A stretch of DNA of 64,000 nucleotides, taken from NCBI GenBank assembly GCA_947069175.1, contig CAMTDV010000002.1, forward strand, positions 11,400,988 to 11,464,987. Direction: 5' to 3'. Position numbers and translations under genes: made by a program. The stretch comes from Scalesia atractyloides (lineage: Eukaryota; Streptophyta; Magnoliopsida; Asterales; Asteraceae). Below, piece after piece: positions 10,733 through 23,270 of the stretch (position 1 is its first letter; the number at the start of each line of letters is the position of its first letter). The notes below the pieces were generated by a model, which searched no databases, was not told the DNA's origin, and was given only the letters and a program-made list of their open reading frames with translations.

Positions 10733-13500
10733 TTACTTTATGGGATCCAAAAGAGGTAAAATGATTTTTACTTGTTTAAAAATTTCCCACATTTCTTCTT
10801 GGTGGGGACCTCTTTGGTTTACCATCTTCTTTGATGGTCCCAATAAAGCTTCAGGATAAGGGGCGGTATTAACCTCCACACCCTTGTCCTTAGCTTTTGG
10901 GACGGGGACGGTCACAACGGGTGTACTTTTCTCATCTTTTAAAACATTTTCATTTCGACCCGTTTGACCGTTAACACTTTCATCATCGCTAACCTCTTCC
11001 ACCACCCCTTCAACAAACTGAGGTGGTGGTGACACGACACCGTTATCAACGACTCGACCACTATGCAAAGAAATTTTATTAATTTGTACCTCACGTGTGT
11101 TCTTTGAGCTCGAACCTTGATGCTTTGGATTCACGGTTGTGTCACTAGGTAGCTTCCCCCCATTACCTCTCAATTGTGCCATTTCCTCCGCAAGTTGCCC
11201 CACTTCCTTCTCCAAAGCTTTATGCGACTTATCACGAACCTCGAACCCTTTCTTCATTTCCATCTTGTTCTCTTGATTCGAAGTTGTGATAGCGTTCATA
11301 ATAGCATCTAGCTTGGAGCTTACGGAGTCTTCACCACCCATTGGAGGATTAGCATTACCACCTCCATTATTACCTTGGTTGTAGCCTCTTTGATACCCAC
11401 CTTCACGATTTTGATAGTTTTGACCACTCCCTTGATTATAATTTCGTTGGTATCCTCTTTGATTACCGCCTTGACGGTTTTGGTACATCGACCCACCTTG
11501 ATTCCTACCTTAATTGTTCGGTTGAAAGTTGAGATTCATCTGATTTGAGGCATTTCCATAGCGGAAGTTGGGATGATTTCTCAACCTGGGGTGATAGGTG
11601 TTTGAATTCATATCGAACTATTTTCACTCACCGTAGACTTGATTCACCTCTTCATTCGCTTGTACCATGCCCACTTGACATTCCTCGGTTCGATGTCCAA
11701 TATCTCCACAATCCTCGCAACCGCAAATTGGACCGCACCCACATCTTTCTTTTTCATCCCCGACAATTCCCTTTCCAAAGTGGCGATTCTATCTTTGGCA
11801 CTTGAATCAAGATCGGGAAGAGATCGAGAAATTAGATGCTTCTTCGACCGGTCCGCCATAGCGACCACTTTTGAATTTTTACTCATCCGCTCTAAAAAGT
11901 CCCAATCATTCTCTTCGTGATTGTTCAACAAAGTCCCACTGCTAGCCGATTGTATATACTTGTGGTCATCGGCATCTAACCCCCTTACGAAGCACTTAAG
12001 CAACTCCCACCTTGGAATTTGGTGATGAGGACACTTTCTGACCAATTCCTTGAAACGGGTCAAAGCCTCATGTAACAACTCCCCTGGTAATTGCCTAAAT
12101 GACCGGATCTCATCTCTTGCATCGTCGGTCTTGGCAATAGAATAATATTCATCTAAAAACACTTGTTGCATCTCCGCCCATGTGTAAATACTATTCGCCG
12201 GCAATGTGAGAAACCATTGCTTCGCCTTATCCTTTAGTGAGAATTGAAAAAGTCTCAATTTCACTTCTTTGAGAGCAAAGTCATGACCACCAATTGTGCC
12301 ACAAATGCTGAAAATTCCGCCAAATGGGTATAAGGCTCGTCATTGGTTCTACCGTTGAAGTGGGGTAGAATGTTGATGTAGTTAGGCTTGCAATCAAACG
12401 CTCTTCTTCCTCGAGGTGTAGGCACAATCGGTGAGTCATTTTCGGTGACCACCGGTCTGAACCGCCCATTAACACCCCTCGCAGGTTGTTGATTTACTTG
12501 GCGTCTTGGACCGTTTACCTCTTAATTCATCAGTCCGTAATTACCTCTTCTGTCACCACCCCCATTTCCACCTTGATTTCCGCCGCCTACAAATTGTGGG
12601 ATTCGGGCACGGTTACCGTTATTGTTGTTGTTACCGTAATCCCGGTTTCGTCTATTATTTCTTGGCTGACGATCATTCTCATAACCATCGTTTCTCCCAT
12701 AACCATCATTTCTCCCATAACACCATCATTCGCTACGAAATTGGGATTTTGATAACCAAAATAGTCATACTCAAACCCCCGCGCATTGTAGAAGTTTCCT
12801 ATATTATTATCCCCCCATTCATCATTTCTGAATCTTTCATCATGATTCCCCCGTCGTCTGAGTATTCCGAGTGGATGCTCATGTGATCCGATGAATGATA
12901 ACCAGGAACACTGTATGGTGCATCATCCGGAATATTGTTCCTCAACTCGTCAAGGTCAATGAACTGAGCTTCATTCGTGGGATTGCCACGACTATTGTTA
13001 ACCCCATGGTTGGCATTAATGTTTCGGTTGTTGATATTAGGTGGTATCGGTTTTGCCAATTTTGGTTTGAAGGTGGAGGTGTACGTTGGCGATTGCTTGG
13101 GTTTTAGTTACGGTTTTGGAATGGTGGTGTTGGTGGTCTAGAGTTGTGACCACCACCTGATTGATGGTTTTGGTTTTGGGATGGGTAATCATATTGTTGA
13201 TTTGGGTGTTGGGTTGGTTAGAATTTTGAGGATCCATTGGAAGAGGTCCAAAGGATGGTGTAGATGGTGAATTGGTGTTGAGAGGATTAGACTCAAGAGT
13301 TGCCTCTAATCGGTTGGCTAAATTTCTTCTCACGACCCGCTTGATTTCCGGTTGAACACTAATGGTGATGTCCTCCCGGAATTCCGTGTATGCACGCACT
13401 ACCTGTATCCTGCACAAGTAACACACCCGTATAACACAAAAGCAAAGACGATAATAAGAAATAAGCACTTTAAACAGTTAATCACAAAATCTAACAATTC
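10733..13500 (-). pseudogene. gag of element A (several frames)
   Basis: The N-terminal Asn/Pro/His-rich part lies at about 12800-13470. The Retrotrans_gag core runs from PHFNGRTNDEPYTHLAEF (about 12360) through LKDKAKQWFLTLPANSI to FRQLPGELLHEALTRFKEL (about 12070). A zinc knuckle of the CX2CX4HX4C type, CEDCGDIGHRTEEC, is readable at about 11690-11735 in another frame. A Gly/Asn/Gln-rich segment (11340-11490) and a coiled stretch with KALEKEVGQLAEEMAQLRG (about 11170-11230) follow. There are several frameshifts and stops, so no full-length product is possible. Confidence 0.85.
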
Positions 13501-13520
13501 CAAACACAAAGCGCACGAAC

Positions 13521-13538
13521 TCCCCGGCAACGACGCCA
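13521..13538 (-). other. Primer binding site of element A (tRNA-Asp)
   Basis: The minus strand reads TGGCGTCGTTGCCGGGGA, which is one mismatch from the complement of the 3' end of plant tRNA-Asp. It lies 5 bp after the end of the LTR, the normal spacing. This primer is typical of Athila and related Ty3-gypsy lineages. Confidence 0.85.
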
Positions 13539-13543
13539 AAATT

Positions 13544-14889
13544 TGATCAGAGTGTCACACCCCGGTCAAAGATAATATTTATATACCCTAATTACCCTTA
13601 ACAATGCGTTAGTGGTAGTAAGGGGTTGAACCACGAAGAGTTTGTGGTTTGTGTTCGGATGTGATTGATTTTTAATAAGATCGCCACTTTTATGAAGCTT
13701 GCTAAGCGATTAATTAATTTGATTTGTTTTGAAAAGGATGTCGGAATGATCTGACGAATTTAATTTGACTATCTAATTACTAACTTATAACGATTGCACG
13801 AAACTATATTACTTGATTAAAACAATGGGTTGGAAACAAGGTTCACACCCGGTTCAACAAATGCAAGACCTAGGGTTACTAACAATTTTACTTGATTCAA
13901 TTGAATTTGTCATTAACGGTTTTAATATCACAAAGCTTAGGTGCCAATTGCTATCACGTATGTAACGGACTACACCACACTTTGTTACTTTAGACAAATA
14001 ATCCGTTTCGAAAGATAAATCATAAATACACAAACTTGTTTCACAAAGTCAAATTTTATAATCATTCGACAATTCGCAAATATAGTTCAAATGCAAGACA
14101 ATTATCAATCATTCAAAATACAATTCAAGTTGTCATAAAATCAACCAAATTCATAAAGTAACCCTAAATCTTACAAATGTCTACACCGGGGTGAAACCTT
14201 CGGAAATTAGCCGCTCATGGCGAACGGTGCACGATCAACGATTGATGAAACCTTGAACATGAACATCTTGAGCTTTGATGGTATTGATGGTGAAGACTAG
14301 GGTTTGGAATGGATGATGATGATGGAAGGATTGGTGGATTGGTGAGAGTGATGATGATGGATTAGGGTTAGGAATGGTGGATGATTAATTCGGTTGATGG
14401 TGAATGGAAGAGATTGATTGGAGTTGAAGGAGATGATGTTCTTGGCTCCAAGTGGTTGTTTTAGGTTCAAAATTCCGTAACTCCTCACAATTGGGTCAAA
14501 CAAACAAGATAAACCCGTTCAAAATTGAAATTCTGCGACTAAACAAACAGCAGGGCGTCACCGACGGCCCCTAGAAACCTCACTATTTCTCCGACGCTCT
14601 AAATCACTGTCTACGGCAATTTTTCTCCGACGGAATATCTGAGGGGCATCGCCGACTGTCCCACTGGGCGTTGGCAACGACATCCCTAATGTCTGCTTTC
14701 CTGTTTTCCCATTTTATGCTCCCAGTTGATCCGTTTTTCGTTCCGAAGCTCCAAAACGCTCCCGAATAGCTCCTTAAACTTCGTAAACCTGCAAAACACA
14801 ATCCAATCAAAAGTAGGTTATTCGAAACCAAAAGTCACGTAAACGTTAACTTAAACTTAATAAAAGCATCGGTTTTCAACCACGTATCA
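13544..14889 (-). mobile_element. 5' LTR of element A (1346 bp)
   Basis: On the minus strand the LTR begins TGATACGTGG at 14889 and ends CACTCTGATCA at 13544, followed by the primer site. It is homologous to 3024-4390 over its full length. GC-rich GTCGGCGACGG-type blocks (about 14550-14690) are decayed. The 3' LTR of A is not in the window, so the insertion cannot be dated from LTR divergence here. Confidence 0.85.
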
Positions 14890-15185
14890 TGCGGATAAAA
14901 CAACCCTCTAGCCGCGAAGTCCTAAAACCTTGCACATGGCCAAGACCAACATGAGAGCAACTCATAGTCTTGAGAACAAAGGGACTTAATCCCTACAACT
15001 CCACGCTGGTCAGAAAGCACTGAAAGCCACGCAGAAGGGAGAAGCGCAAAGAGGCGTTGACTACATACAAGAGTACAAAGTGGCAGAGCTGTGACCCAAT
15101 AACCGCTCGGCAGGTTGTGTCAGACTGCGTCGCATGGACAGTAATGCAGAGGGCAGAATCTACACCAACCAAACACACACCAATC
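14890..15185 (-). mobile_element. Remnant between element A and LTR C2
   Basis: This 296-bp segment follows the LTR end of C2 in the place where its leader should be. Only TTGGT of a primer site is left at its start, so it may be a decayed or different leader into which element A inserted. No coding frame was recognised. Confidence 0.35.
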
Positions 15186-15657
15186 TGTCACACCCCGACC
15201 CGCAGCGGAATAAGAGTCGGGGCATAATTGGGTTATCACCAAAGCTCATGACATTTACTAATATGTTTTATATTTAATAAAGTCAAAGTTACATTTCAAA
15301 AATCCAAACATGTTCATTCAATACAAGGAAAATAAGCCAAGCATAACAATCCCAACACTAAATCGTTTTATTCTTCTAGTCCAAGTCCTATGTGTTCCTA
15401 GCTGCAGCTGCTTCACCTGTATCATGTGTAAAATGGGGGTTTTGGGTCAACATAAGTTGGCGAGTGAACCTTATTAGATAAACATTTGTTAATGAATTTA
15501 TGGTTAGTTTATCAATGAAAAATTGTGCATAATCATAGATGAGCAAATGTAAATAATCAAGTAATGGAAAATAGCAGTCACAACTATAACATACAATAAC
15601 ACATAGCAGCATACATGAACATACCAACATCATACTGTAAATAACATAAATGAAACT

Positions 15658-15823
15658 GTGCGATCAAGGCTCAATCAAACGGAGCCGATCGTATTGCATG
15701 TACTAAAAATGAAAATGTCTGTGCGATCAAGGCTCAATCAAACGGAGCCGATCGTATTGCATGTACTAAAAATGAAAATGTCTGTGCGATCAAGGCTCAA
15801 TCAAACGGAGCCGATCGTATGTG
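15658..15823 (-). repeat. 63-bp minisatellite in LTR C2
   Basis: Repeats start at 15658, 15721 and 15784 and are almost identical. Each holds GTGCGATCAAGGCTCAATC and GGAGCCGATCGTATTGCATG. C3 has two units of the same repeat at about 22682-22800. C1 has none in the corresponding region. Confidence 0.9.
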
Positions 15824-16374
15824 GGCACGCCAGGTTCAACCGCATAATAAAATGGGGAACATGCTCAACGCTCATAATGTAATGGGGAGCGACGGCCTAT
15901 GAAATTGCATGTACTGAATAATAAATTGCATCCAATAATAACTACTTAACAGCGACAAACTGAATACACAAGTTCATGATATGATGTATGCACAATGGTT
16001 TAAATATATATATATATATATCAAGACACATGATACACCCCAAAACGTGATTAAAACGGGGAATTTGTAAAGATTCACTCACATTGGGTGCGTTGGATTG
16101 GAGATGGTGAGATGCGCACGAATTAGATGAGCGGACAACGAGAAATACTAACCTAAATAATAACGGAAAAATATATTAAACGAGTGGATTTTATTAAGGA
16201 TTTTAATGGAATTTTTAGATGTGTTTTTGTGAGTTCAAGGCCATTTTCTATCTTTAAAAATGTTATTTTTAAGTATTTTTAATTGATTTTTAAATTAAAT
16301 TAATTAAATAAAAATATATAAAAAAATTGATTATTTAGCGTTGACCGTTGACCGGTTCGGTCAGCGAATTAATC

Positions 16375-16792
16375 TGCGCCGGGTGAGGCTCGAACCGGCG
16401 ACCTCCCGTACGCGTACACGCAGCTCTACCAACTGAGCTACGTGTCTAACCCGAAATAATCTTGTTTTTATTTATACTTATACACTTATTCAGTTAATCT
16501 GAAATTCTCTTTAATTTCAAAAACATTTTAATTCAACGGACCGGTGCAAGGGACGGGTTTCGAACGCGCGACGTATGGTTCATGTTGCACACAGTCCACC
16601 GCTGGACTGTGTGTCTAACCCGGTTATTATCTCGGTTTTTATTATACTTAACAACTAACCGAGTTAACCCGGTTTAGTCTTTGATCAAAAAGGCATTTTA
16701 TTACACAAGGTGTGCGTGGAGCAGGGATCGAACTCGGGACGTGTATGGTTTTTTGTTTGCACACAGTCCACCGCTGGACTGTGTGTCTAACC
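16375..16792 (-). repeat. Tandem array of three tRNA-like units inside LTR C2
   Basis: Modules lie at about 16375-16446, 16546-16618 and 16713-16791. The first has the same TAGCTCAGTTGGTAGAGC D-arm and GGTTCGAGCC B-box as in C1. The others share the hairpin CACAGTCCAGCGGTGGACTG followed by a GTTCGA element. The spacing of about 170 bp equals that in C1, with one unit fewer. Confidence 0.75.
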
Positions 16793-17639
16793 CGATTATA
16801 ATTCTGATTTTAATTAACCTTATGTCATCACTGAACTCGTCTTCTTCATTACAAATGCAGACATCAATCAAACAACCGATAAGCGATTAATTTAGTTAAT
16901 GAACATGATGTCCGGTTTGAATGCATTGAACCGAAAAGTTTGGGGAAAGAAGATACCGAACAGATCGTCTTCTTCAGAGAATCCGGCGAAACTTGTCGGC
17001 TCTGTTTTTGGAACCTTCGGCTATGAGAATCAATTAACAGGTTTAAGGGATTAGATGTGAAATTGAACTAATGAGTATTGATTATCAGTACATTGGAATG
17101 AGCATACCGGTAATCAACGAGTTTCCGACAATTCCAGAAGTTTTCCGGCGAAAACAGAAAGTCCAGCAATGTCGTCTGTGGTTGATTATGAGCGATGGGT
17201 TAATGTTAGTAAGGTTCTAACAATAGATTGAAACCGTAAAGTAGAAGTATTTTACCGGTTTGAGTTGAATACGGTTTTCTGGCGACTTTTGCAGAAAATT
17301 CCGGCGAGCTGTTTTAGGCGTTCTGGTGGTCCGAAAATGCGACGAAAATGAAATGGAGTATTGGTATGATATCTCTGAGTCGCGAGAGTGGTCTGAAGCT
17401 TGTGTTATTCTGGACTTGATGATTTTCCGGTTTTAAAAACCGACAATGATGAGTCTTTAAGTTCAATCAATTCCAATTTGATTAGAAACCGTCGTGCATC
17501 GGTTATAAACTTAATGTGTGAAATAAACAACGGATTGACGATTGGTTTGCCGATTACCGTTTCCCAGATGGCGCAATCGGTTTTAACTGAGTTTGTGTAT
17601 AATTTCATTTATGTTCCTAGAGTTAGCAGAAAACACAAT

Positions 17640-17717
17640 GTGGCGGAGTGGTCTTGGGAGTGAGTGTTAAGTTGTTGAAGGGTGTCTTGGCTGACCCGGG
17701 TTCGAGTCCCAGCAGCG
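17640..17717 (+). repeat. tRNA-like module antisense to LTR C2
   Basis: The A-box-like TGGCGGAGTGG is followed by a T-arm (CCCGGGTTCGAGTCCCAG) about 45 nt later. It matches the modules at 2505-2582 and, on the other strand, 21742-21825. A T-rich stretch follows. Confidence 0.65.
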
Positions 17718-17902
17718 TTATAATTTTTTATTCATTTTATTTTAACTTTTCATCAAATATAATTTTTATAGTTTAGTTTATTTATTAATTATGTATTGTT
17801 TTAAATCAAAATAATCATAAATATTCAACATAACTTTTATAACTTGATATTCGATTACAAAACGGAGCGGGTTTTGAAAACCCGATTTTTACAAATGTTA
17901 CA

Positions 17903-18054
17903 ATTTTTCTCTAAATTTATCTTTTATCACTTATCATTCTTCATCTCTATCACCATATGTGATCTTTCTTAAATTGATAAAAATATGATATTTAGTTAAG
18001 GAAAATTGGATTTTGATAATCACCACTTTCATCTTTGAGCGGTATAAGTGGGTA
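17903..18054. other. Short AT-rich spacer
   Basis: About 150 bp between LTR C2 and the Harbinger element. No recognised feature. Confidence 0.5.
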
Positions 18055-18266
18055 GGGGCGCTCCAATAGTGATGGAATTCCATCACTCACACCATCCAAT
18101 CACCATACGACACGTCATCGAGTCAAATTCCATCACTAGTGATGGATTTTAGTGGAAATGCCCATCACTAGTGATGTTTTTTTTTCACTTTTAGTGTAAC
18201 ACTTGTAAAATCGTGTCCAATAGTATAGTGATACGTGTTGTATTTTTATTTTTGTCTATTAAAGAC

Positions 18267-20485
18267 TGATAAGGACCAAAGGTGTTAACATGCTCAAACT
18301 GAGCCTTGGAGTGACTTTCTGATGTCAACATGCTTAAACAATAGCCTCTGAGTACCCGATTTAGATTAGTTAGCTACTGATCTAAGGTTGCATTATGATC
18401 ATAATATAATGTAGCATAACCCCCTGAGGTTATATTACATGATCATAATCAGAATCTGAGTTTATGCACAAGTTTCGTAATTATGCCATTTTGACTAAAA
18501 TGCCCTTTTTGCATAAAATGAGGTTTAAATGTTAATGAACTTGAAAATGAGTTTCCTACAGATGCAATATTATCAGTAGGATTATTCAGGATGTGAAACC
18601 AGATTATAAACTGAGTTTATAAACACGTCCTAGTATTATGTCGATAAATGACGATAAAGCACTTGTGGTTTATAAAATGGTTTTAACCATATCTTTTCAA
18701 AGTAAATCTTTTACTTACTGATATGTTATACTAAATAACATATCTAATACATGCTAACTTGACCTTAACATCAGTTTTCATTAAACATCGCATAAATCGT
18801 CATTTACGACATAAGCGCCATTTCGGCGCATAGTATGGTTTCAAACCATATTTATCAACCAAGACTTGTTATCTACTGATTTCAAAACTTATTTAAATTA
18901 TTTTTACAGTAGGTACATGATGTAAACTCATAATCCCAAATAATTTATGAAACTATGCGTAAAATGACCAAATAATTTATGAAACTATGCGTAAAACTCA
19001 TAAATCCCAAATAATTCATAATCCCAAATAATTTGGTCATAAAGGGTAAATTACACATATAATCAATATCCTACTGATATTATATCATAAATAAGATTAT
19101 TTTTCCAGAATACTTATGGTCATAACATTAAATTATATTCAAGTTCCTTTTACACGGTATGAAATTACCAAAATGCCCTTATGAGGCATAGTTTCGTTTT
19201 AAGACCGTAACGGGCATGAAAGTTGATATCCTACTGATATTACAACTTATTTAAAGAATAATGGCATATAGAACTTGTCCATGACTTATCCGATTACCCG
19301 ATATCGCTGATATGCATACGGTTAAGTATATGTAACTAGTTTACGAAAATTAACCGAAACGGGTCTAACCTTGTCATTTAAGTTTCAAAAATCCATAATG
19401 TTTATATTTTACCCATATTATACAAGTCAAAGTACTTGTTGGGTTTAAATTACATTCTACCCGATCATCGTTTAATCTAGCGTTATACGTGTTGATCATG
19501 TACGCTAGTCGGTCTAAGTCTATGACTTAAATAAGACCGTTAGTATTTAATTGGTTAGCTTATGCCATAATCCAGACTAGAGACATTCCGGTAAATGCTA
19601 TCTGCACTTAGTACTTTTGTGAACGGCTGAGTTATTAAATCTTGCGTTTAAACGAAGACTAGCTCAGGTAAATACTCTCGACTTATTTCCCCTATACGGG
19701 CTTGGATTACGGTAAATTATTACCGCTTGGTCGGAAATGGGATCAATCGAATGCCGGATTGTGGCTAGTGAACCCGTATATTCCGTTTTAATGAGTTTCG
19801 TTTGATAACTTAAACATCGATGGTTAACTACCGTGTCCTGGATATCCTTGGCTCATTACATTAGATAATGGCCACGACCTTAGCGCGGGGTGTAGGCATA
19901 CACCTGACAGACGCTCAAATGCAATTGCCCACAAAGTTGGGGATAACTCCTTCGTGAGTTCGTAAGTGGTGTGTACGTTAATCATGTCTCGGTTTTCGCA
20001 CTGGGCCCTGTATGTATGGACAAACATGTGAATCTGTTAACAAGGTTACAAAGTAACTTTCCCAAGTTATAAAAGATTTTGTGCTGATATGCACTCCCAA
20101 AACATTTTTAAATGTTTTCAAAATGAGTCAGTTGGGTGTATTTACCAACGAAAGCTGACGTATTTTCAAAAGACTAAGCTCGCAGGTACAATACGAAAAA
20201 TAGGCTGGAAGTGCTCGGTAGTGATAAGAGGATCTTGCAAATCCTAGATCTTCTCAAAGTCTATATTACATTCTTTTTGTACAATTTACGATCCGCCTGT
20301 GGATCTTCTATTACGAGCCTGTATATTATTTTTGTACTTTGAACATTTGGTTTGTAATAGTAATTTAACTTCAAGACTTCCGTTGTGCTGTGTTGAGTTG
20401 ACTATGATGATATCAACTTATGTCACGATATTCTCCACCCGGCCCAACGGTGTTTAGACTGGCTGTGGAAAGCCGGGGTGTGACA
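18267..20485 (+). mobile_element. Putative solo LTR inside the Harbinger element
   Basis: The block interrupts Harbinger sequence and ends AAGCCGGGGTGTGACA, the same kind of end as the C-family LTRs. The proposed start is TGATAAGG at 18267, but TGTTAACA at 18283 is also possible. No 5-bp target duplication could be recognised, and no primer site or coding sequence is present. Short internal duplications lie at 18940-19035. Confidence 0.5.
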
Positions 20486-20615
20486 TTTAGATTATAAATT
20501 AACAATAAAACATTAAAATTATAAATTATGAATTTCATTTAAATAAAAAACAATATTTCTAGGCATACAACTTAAAAATAAACATATAAAAATAAAAAAG
20601 ATACATAAACAAAAC
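20486..20615. other. AT-rich end of the Harbinger interior
   Basis: Very AT-rich sequence between the LTR-like block and the transposase stop codon. Nothing else was recognised. Confidence 0.4.
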
Positions 20616-21301
20616 CTATTCTTCGTCTGAATCCAGAAATTCCAAACCTAAAGAACCTACAAGTTCAATTAAATCATATCTCAACTGAAAGTGAAGTTCT
20701 TCATTGCGCAAGTCTTGTTGGACATTTTCGGGAACTGGAGCTTGTGTGTGAGAATCCGGCACCCAATCTGGAGATATTGCTCGTCCATCTTCTTTAATTA
20801 GCATATTGTGCAATATGATACATGCATATACTATGTTATGGATTTTTTTTATTCATCGCACGAACCGGTCGGTTTAGTATCCCCCATCTACCCTTTGAAA
20901 CACCAAAAGCCCTCTCAATATCTTTTCTTGCCGATTCTTGCAACTTCTTGAACGTCTTTTCTTTAACCTCGACAGGAAATGAAGGAGCTTTCACAAAACA
21001 GGCCATGATGGGTAGATACCATCCACAAGAAGAAAGCCTCGTCTGTAATATCTTCTGCTAATCATAAACGGACAGAAAGGTGTGGTACCATATGTTATAG
21101 TTTGAAACAACGACGATGTCTACAAAACATTGATGTCGTTGTTTGAACCAGGAACACCAAAATACGAATGTCAAATCCATAAATCATTCGACGGCACCGT
21201 TCAAGTATAATGGTCGGTCTTTTGACGTCATCCCTAACATATGCCCGTCGCAACTCTCTTGAAAAATTTCTCCATTCGATATGTGTACAATCGATGCTAC
21301 C
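20616..21301 (-). pseudogene. Harbinger transposase, C-terminal part (DDE nuclease)
   Basis: The minus-strand frames give GSIDCTHIEWRNFSREL at about 21250-21301, which holds the first catalytic Asp of the HARBI1-like (DDE_Tnp_4/plant transposase) domain. Next comes a shifted frame covering the usual GSNNDINVL region. After it stand ARKDIERAFGVSKGRW and CIILHNMLIKEDGRAI. The last frame ends with stop at 20616-20618. At least one frameshift and one stop break it. The N-terminal part lies at 23271-23811, beyond the inserted C3. Confidence 0.85.
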
Positions 21302-21522
21302 TCCACATTCCTCTGGAAGATATTCAGATTGATGAATCTATGCATTTTATTGAAAGACCAGTAGAGATCATGGACTTCGGAGAGAAACGTCTACGACGGA
21401 GTCGCATTCCAATTGTTAGGGTACGCTGGGAGTCGAAACGGGGACCTGAGTTTACTTGGGAACGTGAAGACTCAATGCGTGAAAAATACCCGCATCTTTT
21501 TCCTACTACTTCTACTACTTAA
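21302..21522 (+). pseudogene. C-terminal end of chromovirus polyprotein (element C3)
   Basis: The frame reads LHIPLEDIQIDESMHFIE, then RRSRIPIVRVRWESKRGPEF and TWEREDSMREKYPHLF, stopping at 21522. These motifs are the end of the integrase C-terminal, chromodomain-like region of Tekay/Del-type Ty3-gypsy chromoviruses. Only the last 70-odd residues are left. The fragment joins Harbinger sequence abruptly near 21302, so the rest of the element was lost. Confidence 0.8.
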
Positions 21523-21532
21523 ATTTCGGGAC

Positions 21533-21556
21533 GAAATTCCTAAAAGTAGGGGATAC
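21533..21556 (+). other. Polypurine tract of element C3
   Basis: AAAAGTAGGGGATAC stands directly before the LTR start TGTAACA. It follows the pol stop codon at the short distance usual in this lineage and shows that 21557-23270 is a 3' LTR. Confidence 0.7.
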
Positions 21557-21741
21557 TGTAACATTTGTCAAAAACGGGTTTCCAAAACCCGCTCCGTTTT
21601 GTAATCGAATATCAAGTTATAAATGTCACGTTGTGTATTTATGGTTATTTTGATTTTTTAATGATACATAATTAATAAAAAACTAAACTATAAAAATTAT
21701 ATTTGATAAAAAGTGAAAACAAAATAAATAAAAATAAAATG

Positions 21742-21825
21742 TTGCTGCCGGGGTTCGAACCCGGGTCAGCCAGGTTGTAACTCCAAAGGTTTAACATTCA
21801 CACGCATAACCACTCCGCCACTTGT
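21742..21825 (-). repeat. tRNA-like module antisense to LTR C3
   Basis: On the minus strand an A-box-like TGGCGGAGTGG is followed by the perfect T-arm CCGGGTTCGAACCCCGG and then by T-rich sequence (ATTTTATTTTTATTT). It corresponds to 2505-2582 and 17640-17717. Confidence 0.7.
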
Positions 21826-22681
21826 TTGTTTTCTGTCAACTCTAGGAACAAATAAGTCTTATACACAAACCTAGTTAAACCAGTTGCGCCAACTGAAAAC
21901 CGAAATCGGCAATTCAACCGTCTAAACGTTTGATTAATCGCAAATTCAGGTTTATAACCGATGCACCGACGAATCTAATCAATTCAGACTTGAATTGACT
22001 TCAATTCTGGGGATGATGAGTTTTATAACCGAAACTACTCAATAATCCGAATTACTGTAATCATAGAGCTTCTCGCGACTCAGAAACATCATACAAACTT
22101 TCCATTTCACTTTCGTCATACATTCAGTCCACCGGAGAAGTTTATTTTGCTCGCCGGAAATTTCTGCAAGTTCGCCGGAAAACCGTATTCATCATCAAAA
22201 CAGTAATTCTTTAAATACCGTCCTAGTCTAACAATTTTTAAGCTATTTCTAACTCAAACCTTTCAATTGAAATCGAATTCAGACACAGTTATCAGATAAT
22301 TCCAGTTCGCCGGAAAATTTCTGGAAATCTTTATCTTCGTCTGCGAAACGGTAAGGACCTTCAAACACACTGTTAACGTTTGTTTAGCACTTAAATTCCA
22401 CGATTGGCTAATCAAAACGGTTAATTGTTTTGTTCAGTTGAGGTGCACAAAAACAGAGACCGACACGTTGCCGGAATTCTGAAATAAACCGTTCATCGGT
22501 ATGTTCACTTCTAATTATCGTTTCTGCCATTTCATATTAGATTGTACAATGTTTATCAATCGAACTACACAAGATATAACGGTATAATCTACTGCCTGTA
22601 AAATCCAACGAAGAAGATGAACTGTGATAACATTATAAGTATAATTAAAATTGGTATTTTAAACGGGTTAGACATTTTTCA

Positions 22682-22800
22682 TTTTCAGTACATGTAATAC
22701 GATCGGCTCCGTTTGATTGAGCCTTGATCGCACAGACATTTATCATTTTCAGTACATGCAATACGATCGGCTCCGTTTGATTGAGCCTTGATCGCACAGT
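22682..22800 (+). repeat. 63-bp repeat, two units, in LTR C3
   Basis: Two near-identical units hold CGATCGGCTCCGTTTGATTG and GCCTTGATCGCACAG. They correspond to the three units at 15658-15823. Confidence 0.9.
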
Positions 22801-23270
22801 TTCATTCATGTTATTTATCGTATGATGTTGGTATGTTAATGTATGCTATCATATGTTATTGTATGTTATAGTTGTGATTGCTAATGCTACTGCTTGATTA
22901 TTTACATTTGCTCATTTATGATTATGCACAATTTTTCATTGATAAACTAACAAGTAAATCAATAATAAATGTTTGTCTAACAAGGTTTACTCGCCAACTT
23001 ATGTTGACCCAAAAAACCCCATTTTTACACATGATACAGGTGAACCAGCTGTAGCCAGAAACACATAGGATTGGACTAGAAAAATAAAATGATTTAGAGC
23101 TTGGAATTATTTTGTTTGGTTATTTTCTTTGTATTGTATGGACATGTTTGGATTATTTGGAATGTAATTTTGACTTTAATAAATATGAAACATATTAGTA
23201 AATATCATGAGCTTTGGTGATAACCCAATTATGCCCCGACTTTTATTCCGCTGCGGGTCGGGGTGTGACA

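Larger units (their letters stand above)
2766..14889 (-). mobile_element. Element A: Athila/Tat-like Ty3-gypsy element, broken
   Basis: Reading the minus strand from 14889: 5' LTR, primer site for tRNA-Asp, gag, protease and the first half of reverse transcriptase, then element B (3024-9620), a further part of reverse transcriptase, then the inserted LTR of C1. The rest of the polymerase and the 3' LTR of A lie outside or are lost. Gag and protease carry stops and frameshifts. The gag C-terminal arrangement (coiled region, then a VQINKISLHSG stretch) and the tRNA-Asp primer point to the Athila/Tat side of Ty3-gypsy. Confidence 0.8.
15186..17902 (-). mobile_element. Long LTR C2 (2717 bp)
   Basis: The termini match C1 and C3: it begins TGTAACATTTG at 17902 and ends GTCGGGGTGTGACA at 15186 on the minus strand. 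It contains three 63-bp repeats (15658-15823), three tRNA-like tandem units (16375-16792) and an antisense tRNA-like module (17640-17717). No second LTR of this copy is visible, so it is either a solo LTR with a remnant or the 5' end of an element destroyed by element A. Confidence 0.8.
21557..23270 (+). mobile_element. 3' LTR of element C3 (1714 bp)
   Basis: It begins TGTAACATTTGTC and ends GGGTCGGGGTGTGACA. It is homologous to C1 and C2 but about 750-1000 bp shorter, mainly because it has no tandem tRNA-like array. It keeps the antisense tRNA-like module (21742-21825) and two units of the 63-bp repeat (about 22682-22800). No target duplication is found at its outer end, in line with deletion of the left part of the element. 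Confidence 0.85.

Noticed and set aside
12486..12886. Plus-strand open frames opposite gag
   Set aside because: They are shadows of the Asn/Gly-rich gag region on the minus strand.
15658..15823. CRISPR-like repeat
   Set aside because: The 63-bp units are directly contiguous without unique spacers and lie in a plant LTR.
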